NCBI RefSeq assembly: GCF_003614435.1
Contig: NZ_CP025546.1
Location: forward strand, 5,952,001 to 6,016,000
DNA length: 64,000 bases
DNA from: Mycobacterium paragordonae
Lineage (GTDB): Bacteria; Actinomycetota; Actinomycetes; Mycobacteriales; Mycobacteriaceae
Reading direction: 5' to 3'
Shown here piece after piece: positions 8,244-17,310 of this stretch (its first letter is position 1; the number at the start of each line of letters is the position of its first letter). A model generated the notes under the pieces. That model was not told where the DNA came from and searched no databases. It saw nothing but the letters and a program-made list of their open reading frames with translations. Both the position numbers and the translations under genes were made by a program.

Positions 8244-9020
8244 TTACCCGAACCGGCCGGAGATGTAGTCCTCGGTGGATTTCTGGCTGGGGTTGGAGAA
8301 GATCTTCTCGGTGTCGTCGATCTCGATCAGGCGCCCGGGCTTGCCGACGGCCTCCAGGTTGAAGAACGCCGTCTGATCGCTCACGCGCGCCGCCTGCTGC
8401 ATGTTGTGCGTGACGATGACGATGGTGTACTCCTGCTTCAATTCGCTGATCAGTTCCTCGATCGCCATCGTCGAGATGGGGTCCAGCGCCGAGCAGGGTT
8501 CATCCATCAACAGCACGTCGGGTTGCACGGCGATGGCGCGGGCGATACACAACCGCTGCTGCTGGCCGCCGGAGAGGCCGCCGCCGGGCTTGTCCAACCG
8601 GTCTTTGACCTCGTCCCACAGGTTGGCACCGCGCAGTGAGTGCTCGGTGGTCTCGTCGAGCACCTTGCGGTTGCGCACACCCTGCAACTTCAGACCGGCC
8701 ACCACGTTGTCGCGAATCGACATCGCGGGGAAGGGGTTCGGTCGCTGGAACACCATGCCGATGGCCCGGCGTACGCCGACGGGGTCGATCCGCGCGCCGT
8801 AGATGTCCTCATCGTCGAGCAGCACGCTGCCGTCCACCCTGCCGCCGGGCACCACCTCGTGCATGCGGTTGAGCGTGCGCAGCACCGTGGTCTTGCCGCA
8901 ACCGGACGGGCCGATGAAGGCCGTCACGCTGCGCGGCAACACCGACAGGGTCACGTCGGCGACCGCATGAAACGACCCGTAGTAGATGTTGACCTCTTTG
9001 AGGTCCAACCGTTTGGCCAA
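8244..9020 (-). CDS. pstB: Phosphate ABC transporter ATP-binding protein PstB (PhoT)
   Basis: ATPase subunit of the high-affinity phosphate importer PstSCAB. Walker [10 protein letters not shown] (residues 37-45), Q-loop ([10 protein letters not shown]), ABC signature LSGGQQQR, Walker B VLLMDEP and H-loop (VTHNMQQ) are all present. I chose the TTG at 9020 (protein begins with the LAKRLDL segment) over a longer reading: it follows AGGAG at 9 bases and gives 258 residues, the length of M. tuberculosis PhoT. Last gene of the pstS-pstC-pstA-pstB operon, 16 bases after pstA. Confidence 0.96.
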   Translation of the reverse strand: MAKRLDLKEVNIYYGSFHAVADVTLSVLPRSVTAFIGPSGCGKTTVLRTLNRMHEVVPGGRVDGSVLLDDEDIYGARIDPVGVRRAIGMVFQRPNPFPAMSIRDNVVAGLKLQGVRNRKVLDETTEHSLRGANLWDEVKDRLDKPGGGLSGGQQQRLCIARAIAVQPDVLLMDEPCSALDPISTMAIEELISELKQEYTIVIVTHNMQQAARVSDQTAFFNLEAVGKPGRLIEIDDTEKIFSNPSQKSTEDYISGRFG

Positions 9021-9036
9021 CTGGCACAGCTCCTGG

Positions 9037-9951
9037 CTAAGTCTTCTTCGGGGCGAAGGTCTTGGCGACCACCCTGGCCCCGATATTGATGATGGCAATC
9101 AGCAAGATCAGAGTAAGCGCGGCACCCCACATCCGCTCCGTCGGAACCGGGTTGGCACCGGCGCCAACGGCCGTCTGGTCATACATCATGCCGGGCAACG
9201 ACCCCATGAACCCACTGAACATGTCGAAGTTCATAGCGCGCGAATAGCCGACCAGGATGAGCAGCGGCGACGTCTCGCCCAGCACCCGGGCCAGGGCCAG
9301 CAGGATCCCGGTGAGGATGCCGGACAGGCCGGTCGGAATCACCACCCTGGCAATGGTCTTCCACTTCGGTATCCCGAGCGCGTAACTGGCCTCCCGGAGA
9401 TCCACCGGAACGATCCGCAGCATCTCGTCGGTCGCCCGCGCGATCACCGGAAGCATCATCAGGACCAGCGCCAACGCCACCGCGAACTGGGACCGTGGTA
9501 GACCGAGCGCCGCGACCCATACCGCGTAGATGAACAACGCGGCGATGATCGAGGGCACCCCCGCGAGAATATCCACCGTGAAGGTGACCAGCCTGGCCAG
9601 CGGGCTGCGGCCACCGTATTCCACCAGGTAGATGCCTACCAGCACGCCGATCGGGATGGAGATCGCCGCGCATGCCAATCCGAGCAGCAGCGTGCCGACG
9701 ATGGCGTGGTACGCACCGCCGCCGGGATTCAGAGCCGTGGTTCCGGCCTGCGAGTGCGTCCACCACGTGCTCGACGTCAGCGCCTTGAAGCCGTTGATCG
9801 CCACCGAGCACAGCAACCAGAGCAGCGGCGCCAGTGCGAGCAGCATCGCCAGCGTCACCAGGATGGTCGCGACGGTGTTGGCGATGCGACGGCGCCGGCC
9901 GCGGCCGGCGAGCGTCCGCCACTTCAGCGGGCGGTCCAGCATCGAGGTCAT
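9037..9951 (-). CDS. pstA: Phosphate ABC transporter permease PstA
   Basis: Inner-membrane permease of 304 residues with six predicted membrane helices, beginning with [21 protein letters not shown]. The EAA-type cytoplasmic loop that contacts PstB is visible ([22 protein letters not shown]). The ATG overlaps the pstC stop by 4 bases (ATGA), so the two are translationally coupled. Confidence 0.95.
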   Translation of the reverse strand: MTSMLDRPLKWRTLAGRGRRRRIANTVATILVTLAMLLALAPLLWLLCSVAINGFKALTSSTWWTHSQAGTTALNPGGGAYHAIVGTLLLGLACAAISIPIGVLVGIYLVEYGGRSPLARLVTFTVDILAGVPSIIAALFIYAVWVAALGLPRSQFAVALALVLMMLPVIARATDEMLRIVPVDLREASYALGIPKWKTIARVVIPTGLSGILTGILLALARVLGETSPLLILVGYSRAMNFDMFSGFMGSLPGMMYDQTAVGAGANPVPTERMWGAALTLILLIAIINIGARVVAKTFAPKKT

Positions 9952-10985
9952 GACCGCGACCTTGCGGCCCGGGTCCCGGCCACGGCCGCGCGGGCCAGGG
10001 CGTTGACCACGAAGGTGAGCAGGAAGAGCACCAGACCCGCCGCGAGGTAGGCGCCCGCCTGGTACTGGTTGTTGAATTCGGGCGCGGCACCGGCGATCTT
10101 GGTGGCGAAAGTGGACCCGCCGTCGAACAGCGACCAGCCGAACGCCGTCTGCGTGCCGCGCAGAATGATCAGCAGAGCGACCGTCTCACCCAGGGCCTGC
10201 CCCAACCCCAGGATCGACCCGCTGATGAAGCCGGATCTCCCGAACGGCAACACCGTCGTCTTGACCACTTCCCAGCGGGTGGCCCCCAATGCGAGCGCGG
10301 CCTCGATCTCGTCCTGCGGGGTCTGGACGAACACTTCCCGGGTCACCGCGGTGATGATCGGCAGGATCATCACCGCCAGGACGATCCCGGCGGTGAAAAT
10401 GGTGCCGCCGCCGGCCGCCGACGCATTGCCGGTCGAGAACAGGAACACCGCCCCGAGGTGGGCGTTGAGCCAGACGGCCACGGGCCGCACCTGCGGCGCC
10501 AGTACATACAGGCCCCAGACCCCGTAGATGATCGACGGCACCGCGGCCAGCAGATCGACCGTGTACGACAGTGGCGCTGCCAGCCTGCGCGGCGCGTACT
10601 GGGTCAGATAGAGCGCCACGCCCAACGCCACCGGCATCGCCAGCACCAACGCGAACACCGACACGAAGATCGTCACGTGCAGCTGTTCGAGAATGCCGAA
10701 CCGCATCGCCGACGGGTCGGCGGTCACCCAGTTTCCGCGGTAGGTGAAGAAGTTCACCCGATTTCGGGCCAGCGCCGGCAGGGCGTGCCAGAGCAGGAAA
10801 CCACCGACACCGGCGATCACGGCCACGACGAACAGGCCGGCACCCACGGAGAGTCGGCGGAAGATCCGATCCGCCAGCGGCGGCCGGCCGTAGCCCCACG
10901 GGCTGATCGGGACCACCGGCGGTTCCGGGAACGGCGCGGCAACGACTTCCCCCGAACCCGCGTCGGCTGGGTTTGGCGTCGTCAC
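9948..10985 (-). CDS. pstC: Phosphate ABC transporter permease PstC
   Basis: Second permease subunit, 345 residues, with a Pro-rich cytoplasmic N terminus (about 1-40) and six to seven membrane helices. The EAA loop is present (EIEAALALGATRWEVVKTTVLP). It starts at GTG 10985, 22 bases after pstS, and overlaps pstA by 4 bases. With PstA it forms the phosphate channel energised by PstB. Confidence 0.95.
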   Translation of the reverse strand: MTTPNPADAGSGEVVAAPFPEPPVVPISPWGYGRPPLADRIFRRLSVGAGLFVVAVIAGVGGFLLWHALPALARNRVNFFTYRGNWVTADPSAMRFGILEQLHVTIFVSVFALVLAMPVALGVALYLTQYAPRRLAAPLSYTVDLLAAVPSIIYGVWGLYVLAPQVRPVAVWLNAHLGAVFLFSTGNASAAGGGTIFTAGIVLAVMILPIITAVTREVFVQTPQDEIEAALALGATRWEVVKTTVLPFGRSGFISGSILGLGQALGETVALLIILRGTQTAFGWSLFDGGSTFATKIAGAAPEFNNQYQAGAYLAAGLVLFLLTFVVNALARAAVAGTRAARSRS

Positions 10986-11007
10986 TGTTGATCCCGTCGG
11001 CGTGCGG

Positions 11008-12129
11008 TTACTGCAGTGCGTTGATCGCGGTGATCAGGCGCTCCTTGACCTTATCCGGCAACGGGACGTACCCGGCGGAGGTGAGCGCGGTCTGGCCCTT
11101 GTCGACGGCAGTGGTGAGGAAGGCCTTCACTGCTGCGGCCGTCGCCGTGTCGTAGCCCCCCGAGCACACGATCTCGTACGTTGCCAGCACCAGCGGGTAG
11201 GACGTCGGCTCCTGGATGGCGTACATCGAGCCCAGCTCCAGCACCAGATCGTTCCCGCTGGCCGCGAACGTGACGGCGTTGACGGCGTTGCGGGCGGTCT
11301 CGTCGGTCAGCGGGACGACGCCGTTGCCCGTGTCGATCTGCGCGAACGGCACCCGGGCGCGATCGGCGAAACCTTTCTCGACGTACCCGATGGCTCCCGG
11401 CGTGGTCTGCACCGCCTCGACCACGCCGGCCGACCGAGGGGCGCCCTCACCCACACCACCCTGGAACTCGGTTCCCACGCCACGGCTCCAACTCTGCGGC
11501 GCCGCCGTGGTCAGGTACTTCTGAAAATTGTCGGTGGTACCCGAGGAGTCTTTGCGGTAGATCGGCGTTATTGCCGTATTGGGCAGTGCCACACCGGGAT
11601 TGAGCGCAACCAATAGCGGATCGTCCCAGCGGCGGATGCCGCCGCTGAAGATCTTGGCCAGCGCATCGGCGTCGACGGCCAGCTTCGGAACACCCGGCAG
11701 GTTGTACACCAACGCGATCGGTCCGAACACCAGCGGCAGATCCCACGCCGAACTCCCGTTGCACCGCTGGGCAGCCGGCCCGATCTGGGAGGCGACCAGC
11801 GGCGAATCCGATCCGGCGAAGTCGACATGGCCCGCGATGAACTGCTCGCGACCGGCACCCGAGCCGGTCGGGTTGTAGGCCACCGACTTCCCGGGACACA
11901 GCTGGCCCCACACCTGGTTGAACACCGCGATCGCGATCTCCTGGGCCGTCGAACCCTCAGCGGTCAACGCGTTCTTCCCGCCGCACGACCCCTCGCCGGA
12001 TACCCGCGAGCCCGGCGACACGGCGCCGCGGTTGTCGTCGCTGCCGCAGGCCGTCACGGCAGCGCCGCAGATCGTCACCGCGACGGCCGTCGCTGCGAGT
12101 GCCGACCCGGGTTTCATCTCCGGGAACAT
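11008..12129 (-). CDS. pstS: Phosphate-binding lipoprotein PstS
   Basis: Periplasmic phosphate-binding protein anchored by a lipid. The signal peptide ends in a lipobox VTAC followed by GSDDN (Cys28 counting from the ATG at 12129). The mature part has the PstS phosphate-site features: AEGSTAQ, YNPTGSGAGREQF, FAGSDSPL and YRKDSSGTTDNF. Start is uncertain: ATG 12129, ATG 12117 (gives a cleaner signal peptide) or TTG 12135; no good ribosome site distinguishes them. A CATAGT box just upstream suggests a very short leader. First gene of pstSCAB; expected to be under SenX3-RegX3 control, but I could not identify a box. Confidence 0.93.
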   Translation of the reverse strand: MFPEMKPGSALAATAVAVTICGAAVTACGSDDNRGAVSPGSRVSGEGSCGGKNALTAEGSTAQEIAIAVFNQVWGQLCPGKSVAYNPTGSGAGREQFIAGHVDFAGSDSPLVASQIGPAAQRCNGSSAWDLPLVFGPIALVYNLPGVPKLAVDADALAKIFSGGIRRWDDPLLVALNPGVALPNTAITPIYRKDSSGTTDNFQKYLTTAAPQSWSRGVGTEFQGGVGEGAPRSAGVVEAVQTTPGAIGYVEKGFADRARVPFAQIDTGNGVVPLTDETARNAVNAVTFAASGNDLVLELGSMYAIQEPTSYPLVLATYEIVCSGGYDTATAAAVKAFLTTAVDKGQTALTSAGYVPLPDKVKERLITAINALQ

Positions 12130-12187
12130 TGCCAAGTAGCCCGGAAACTATGCTTCCCGCCGCGAAAAAGGCGTCCGCGGAAGGGTT

Positions 12188-13872
<1,685 letters not shown>

Positions 13873-14117
13873 GCCCCTCCTGCGTCGTGGGCAAAGCCTC
13901 CCAGATCATCGCGACATATGACGTTAGCGGCAAGATCATCTAACGATAACTTGCTGCGGGGTATTCGGCCTGGCGACGAGGCCTTACGTAACACACCCGC
14001 GGGAAGTCGGAAAGTTAGCCCTCAGTTAGCCCAAGCCCTTTTGACCTGCGAGCGGGGGCCGCAGTCTCGAAACGGCTGTGAGCAACCCAACACGCCCGAC
14101 GGTGTCAGAATGTCCGC
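13873..14117. promoter_or_regulatory. glnR/lmeA divergent promoter region with inverted repeat
   Basis: This 245-base gap holds no ORF that I support. It contains CGTTAG-N12-CTAACG (13922-13927 and 13940-13945), a dyad well placed for control of glnR. CAGAAT (14106-14111) lies 6 bases before the lmeA GTG, consistent with a leaderless lmeA transcript. I did not find a convincing four-box GlnR consensus. Confidence 0.45.
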
Positions 14118-14936
14118 GTGCGTAAAGTTCTGGCCTCTACCACGGTCACTGCCACCGCCGCGGCGATCGCCGTCGGCGTCATCGCGCTCGGCGCCGTCGG
14201 GGTCGACTACGGCGCGAGCATCTACGCCGAGTACCGGCTCTCGACCGCCGTGCGCAAGGCGGGCAACCTCGGGTCTGACCCGTTCGTGGCCATCATCGCC
14301 TTTCCATTCATCCCGCAGGCGGTGCGCCACCACTACGACGAGCTGGAGATCAAGGCCGGCGCCGTCGACCACGCAACCGTCGGCAAGGCGACCCTCGAGG
14401 CCACCATGCACTCGATCGACCTGACCGAGGCGTCCTGGCTGATCAGGCCGGAGGCCAAGCTACCGGTCGGGAAGCTGGAGAGCCGGATCATCATCGACTC
14501 GGTGCACCTGGGCCGCTTTATGGGCATCACCGACCTGATGGTTGAGGCGCCTCCTCAGGAATCCAACGACGCCACCGGAGGCACCACCGAGTCCGGCATA
14601 TCCGGCAGCCGGGGACTGGTCTTCAGCGGCACACCGAAATCGGCCGACTTCGACCACCGGGTCAGCATCTCGGTGGATCTGGCCATCGCCCCCGAGGACC
14701 CGGCCACGCTGGTGATCACCCCCACCGGAGTGCTCACCGGACCCGAAACCGCCAACCAGGCGGTTCCCGACGACAAACGCGACGCGGTGCTGCGGGCATT
14801 CGCCAGCCGGCTGCCGAACCAGCGGCTCCCGTTCGGGGTGGCGCCCAACACGGTCGGAGCGCGCGGCTCCGACGTGATCATCGAGGGCATCACCCGGGGT
14901 GTCACCGTCACGCTGGAAGGTTTCAAGCAGTCGTGA
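14118..14936 (+). CDS. lmeA: LmeA family phospholipid-binding protein
   Basis: Cell-envelope protein of 272 residues (DUF2993/LmeA), needed in M. smegmatis for elongation of the lipomannan mannan backbone; it binds phospholipid in the periplasm. An N-terminal membrane or signal segment (about 9-32, Ala/Val/Gly-rich) is followed by the beta-rich lipid-binding domain with the family pattern LxPEAKLPVGxLESRIxIDSVHLGRFMGITDL. Start GTG 14118 is supported by a -10-like box 6 bases upstream (leaderless). Corresponds to Rv0817c. It diverges from glnR-mshD. Confidence 0.88.
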   Translation: MRKVLASTTVTATAAAIAVGVIALGAVGVDYGASIYAEYRLSTAVRKAGNLGSDPFVAIIAFPFIPQAVRHHYDELEIKAGAVDHATVGKATLEATMHSIDLTEASWLIRPEAKLPVGKLESRIIIDSVHLGRFMGITDLMVEAPPQESNDATGGTTESGISGSRGLVFSGTPKSADFDHRVSISVDLAIAPEDPATLVITPTGVLTGPETANQAVPDDKRDAVLRAFASRLPNQRLPFGVAPNTVGARGSDVIIEGITRGVTVTLEGFKQS

Positions 14937-14992
14937 CTGCCCGTTGGCTGGGAGCTGTCCGCCGCTGTTGGCTTGATCACTGTTTCATTGGG

Positions 14993-14998
14993 TAAGCT
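14993..14998 (+). promoter_or_regulatory. -10 box of the leaderless cysteine leader ORF
   Basis: TAAGCT at 14993-14998 places transcription start at about 15006, the G of the leader ORF's GTG. A weak TTGATC (14973-14978) lies upstream. A leaderless start is the arrangement described for mycobacterial poly-Cys leader ORFs. Confidence 0.55.
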
Positions 14999-15005
14999 GA
15001 CCGAC

Positions 15006-15095
15006 GTGTCAGCCCGCATCGAGCATGTGCTCATCAAGCGCCGCGCAGTTCAGCTGTGCCGCGTCGCGGGTTGTTGCTGTTGCTGTAGCTGCTGA
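15006..15095 (+). CDS. Poly-cysteine leader peptide controlling cysA2
   Basis: A 29-codon ORF starting at GTG and ending in a cysteine tract: it reads MSARIEHVLIKRR, then AVQLCRVAGCCCCCSC and stop. Seven of the last twelve codons are Cys, five consecutive. Such leaderless poly-Cys ORFs have been described in M. smegmatis as cysteine-responsive attenuators of the following sulfur genes: when Cys-tRNA is short, ribosomes pause on the Cys codons and expose the downstream ribosome site. Here it precedes cysA2 by 125 bases. The peptide itself is probably not functional. Confidence 0.85.
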   Translation: MSARIEHVLIKRRAVQLCRVAGCCCCCSC

Positions 15096-15220
15096 GTAGC
15101 CGCGCCTTTCTGCGCAGTGCTCGAAGCGGCCAGGGCCCCTTCCCGTGGCATGTCTTCCTCGCGCAACAGGCATACCCAGCACCCCAACGCTGTTCAAAGA
15201 AGAAATCGAAAGGATCCCCC
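15096..15220 (+). promoter_or_regulatory. cysA2 leader region downstream of the poly-Cys ORF
   Basis: Gene-free 125 bases ending in GAAAGGAT (15208-15215), the cysA2 ribosome site. GCCGC (15099-15103) and GCGGC can pair around a 20-base loop, one possible part of an attenuator. In M. tuberculosis a thioredoxin gene (thiX) lies between lmeA and cysA2; no such ORF exists here, so the attenuator acts directly on cysA2. Confidence 0.5.
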
Positions 15221-16054
15221 ATGGCACGCTCCGACGTCCTGGTCTCCGCCGACTGGGCTGAGAGCAATCTGGATGCCGAAAACGTCGTCTTCGTCGAGGT
15301 GGACGAAGACACCAGCGCTTACGACGGCGGCCACATCGCCGGCGCGGTCAAGCTGGACTGGCGAGACGACCTGCAGGACCCGGTCAAGCGCGACTTCGTC
15401 GACGCCGAGCAGTTCTCCAAGTTGCTGTCCGACCGCGGCATCTCCAACGACGACACCGTGATCCTCTACGGCGGCAACAACAACTGGTTCGCGGCGTACG
15501 CCTACTGGTACTTCAAGCTGTACGGCCACGACCAGGTGAAGCTGCTCGACGGTGGCCGCAAGAAGTGGGAACTCGACGGCCGGCCGCTGTCGAGCGAGGT
15601 GGTGAACCGGCCCGCCACTTCATACACGGCCTCGGCGCCCGACAACTCGATCCGTGCCTTCCGTGACGAGGTCATCGCCGCCATCGGCACCAAGAATCTG
15701 GTCGACGTGCGCTCCCCCGACGAGTTCTCCGGCAAGATCCTGGCACCCGCGCACCTGCCGCAGGAGCAGAGCCAGCGCCCCGGCCACGTCCCCACCGCGA
15801 TCAACGTGCCCTGGAGCAAGGCCGCCAACGAGGACGGCACGTTCAAGTCCGACGAGGAGCTGGCCAAGCTCTACGCCGACGCCGGCCTGGACGGACAGAA
15901 GGAAACGATTGCCTACTGCCGGATCGGGGAACGTTCGTCGCACACCTGGTTCGTCCTGCAGGAATTGCTCGGACACAAAAACGTCAAGAACTACGACGGC
16001 AGTTGGACGGAATACGGCTCCCTGGTGGGTGCCCCGATCGAGTTGGGAAACTGA
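15221..16054 (+). CDS. cysA2: Thiosulfate sulfurtransferase (rhodanese) CysA2
   Basis: Two rhodanese domains (about 10-125 and 150-270) in 277 residues. The active-site loop CRIGERS contains catalytic Cys233, the same number as in M. tuberculosis CysA. The N-terminal domain is the inactive one. It transfers sulfane sulfur from thiosulfate, and in actinobacteria forms a conserved pair with SseC, whose gene follows after 1 base. Expression is expected to depend on the poly-Cys leader ORF upstream. Confidence 0.95.
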   Translation: MARSDVLVSADWAESNLDAENVVFVEVDEDTSAYDGGHIAGAVKLDWRDDLQDPVKRDFVDAEQFSKLLSDRGISNDDTVILYGGNNNWFAAYAYWYFKLYGHDQVKLLDGGRKKWELDGRPLSSEVVNRPATSYTASAPDNSIRAFRDEVIAAIGTKNLVDVRSPDEFSGKILAPAHLPQEQSQRPGHVPTAINVPWSKAANEDGTFKSDEELAKLYADAGLDGQKETIAYCRIGERSSHTWFVLQELLGHKNVKNYDGSWTEYGSLVGAPIELGN

Positions 16055-16055
16055 C

Positions 16056-16358
16056 ATGTGCACTGCACCAAAGCAAGGACTGACGATGCCGGCCAGCGTC
16101 GACCTGGAGAAGGAAACGGTGATCACCGGGCGCGTCGTGGACGGTGAGGGCCAGGCCGTCGGTGGGGCGTTCGTGCGTCTGCTGGACTCGTCCGACGAGT
16201 TCACCGCCGAGGTCGTGGCATCGGCCACCGGTGACTTCCGGTTCTTCGCGGCGCCCGGATCGTGGACGCTGCGGGCGTTGTCCCGGGTAGGCAACGGCGA
16301 CGCCGTGGTCGCGCCGTCCGGTGCCGGCATCCACGAGGTGGACATCAAGGTCGCCTGA
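16056..16358 (+). CDS. sseC: SseC, DUF1416 sulfur-metabolism partner
   Basis: 100-residue protein almost identical in length and sequence pattern to M. tuberculosis SseC (begins MCTAPKQGLT; ends GAGIHEVDIKVA). Predicted as a small beta-sandwich (VITGRVVDGEGQAVGGAFVR, a carboxypeptidase-regulatory-like fold). Exact biochemical function is not established; always next to the cysA rhodanese, so a role in sulfur transfer is inferred. Only one base separates it from the cysA2 stop, so the pair is one operon. Confidence 0.93.
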   Translation: MCTAPKQGLTMPASVDLEKETVITGRVVDGEGQAVGGAFVRLLDSSDEFTAEVVASATGDFRFFAAPGSWTLRALSRVGNGDAVVAPSGAGIHEVDIKVA

Positions 16359-16464
16359 GGCCGCCGCCACCGCTGTTCACTCTGCGTTGAGGGCGACGAA
16401 GTCCGAGTGACCGCCGCCCGCTACGCAGACTCAACGGCGGGGCCGATCGCATAGACTCATCCAC

Positions 16465-16563
16465 GTGGTGCTGTTCTTCGAGATCATGCTGGTCCTCGCG
16501 ACTGTGGTCATCTCCTGGTTCGCGCTGTATGCGCTGTATCGGTTGATCACCGACGAGTCGTGA
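16465..16563 (+). CDS. 32-residue single-pass membrane peptide
   Basis: GTG start at 16465 (or 16468); one hydrophobic helix ([19 protein letters not shown]) between FFE and a polar end RLITDES. Its TGA overlaps the GTG of the nitrobindin-like gene by 4 bases (GTGA), the coupling seen at true gene pairs in this genome, and this is the main evidence that it is translated. It lies about 106 bases after sseC. No function can be assigned; it could be a translational coupler or a membrane partner of the neighbouring protein. Confidence 0.7.
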   Translation: MVLFFEIMLVLATVVISWFALYALYRLITDES

Positions 16564-17204
16564 CCTCTACCGAGGGCGCAGACGCCTCAGACGAACTGTC
16601 ACAGGCGGCCGAGCGGGCGAAACTGACCGCTACCCGGAATATCCCCGCGTACGACGACCTTCCGGTGCCCGCGGACACCGCGAACCTCCGGGAAGGCGCC
16701 AACCTGCATGACGCCTTGCTGGCGCTGCTGCCGCTGGTAGGCGTCTGGCGCGGCGAGGGCGAAGGCCGCGCGCACGACGGCGACTACCGGTTCGGCCAAC
16801 AGATCGTGGTCTCCCATGACGGCGGCGACTACCTGAACTGGGAAGCCCGGTCCTGGCGCCTCGACGAGGCGGGCGAATACCACCAGCCGGCGCTGCGGGA
16901 AACCGGATTCTGGCGGTTCGTCGCCGATCCCGACGACCCCTCCGAATCGCAGGCCATCGAGCTGCTGCTGGCGCACTCGTCCGGTTACGTCGAGCTGTTC
17001 TACGGGCGCCCCCGTAACCAGTCGTCCTGGGAACTCGTCACCGATGCGCTGGCCCGCAGCCGGTCCGGCGTACTGGTCGGCGGTGCCAAACGGCTCTACG
17101 GGATAGTCGAGGGCGGCGATCTCGCCTACGTCGAAGAGCGGGTGGACGCCGACGGCGGCCTGGTCCCCCACCTGTCGGCGCGCTTGTCCCGTTTCGTCGG
17201 CTGA
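16560..17204 (+). CDS. Nitrobindin-like haem/fatty-acid-binding beta-barrel protein
   Basis: Corresponds to Rv0813c, a ten-stranded FABP-like barrel of the nitrobindin (THAP4/DUF1794) family. The family signature G-x-W-x-G-x-G-x-G is at residues 61-69 (GVWRGEGEG), with the later YFxGKxx-like strand pattern in [10 protein letters not shown] and [21 protein letters not shown]. Nitrobindins bind ferric haem and isomerise peroxynitrite to nitrate; I cannot verify the proximal His here, so ligand is left open. 214 residues with a disordered N terminus of about 25. Translationally coupled to the membrane peptide upstream. Confidence 0.82.
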   Translation: MTSTEGADASDELSQAAERAKLTATRNIPAYDDLPVPADTANLREGANLHDALLALLPLVGVWRGEGEGRAHDGDYRFGQQIVVSHDGGDYLNWEARSWRLDEAGEYHQPALRETGFWRFVADPDDPSESQAIELLLAHSSGYVELFYGRPRNQSSWELVTDALARSRSGVLVGGAKRLYGIVEGGDLAYVEERVDADGGLVPHLSARLSRFVG

Positions 17205-17310
17205 AACCGGCCTCCTTAACGAGCTCTTCTTGTTGCCTTCCCGCGCACTTGCGCGTGTACTGTTCGCGTCCGAGCAGGCCCGGAAAAAAGGCTTGGCGAA
17301 GCGAGGTTTG

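Noticed and set aside
14937..15220. Possible thiX (thioredoxin) gene between lmeA and cysA2
   Set aside because: No frame with a CxxC thioredoxin motif is present; only the poly-Cys leader ORF.
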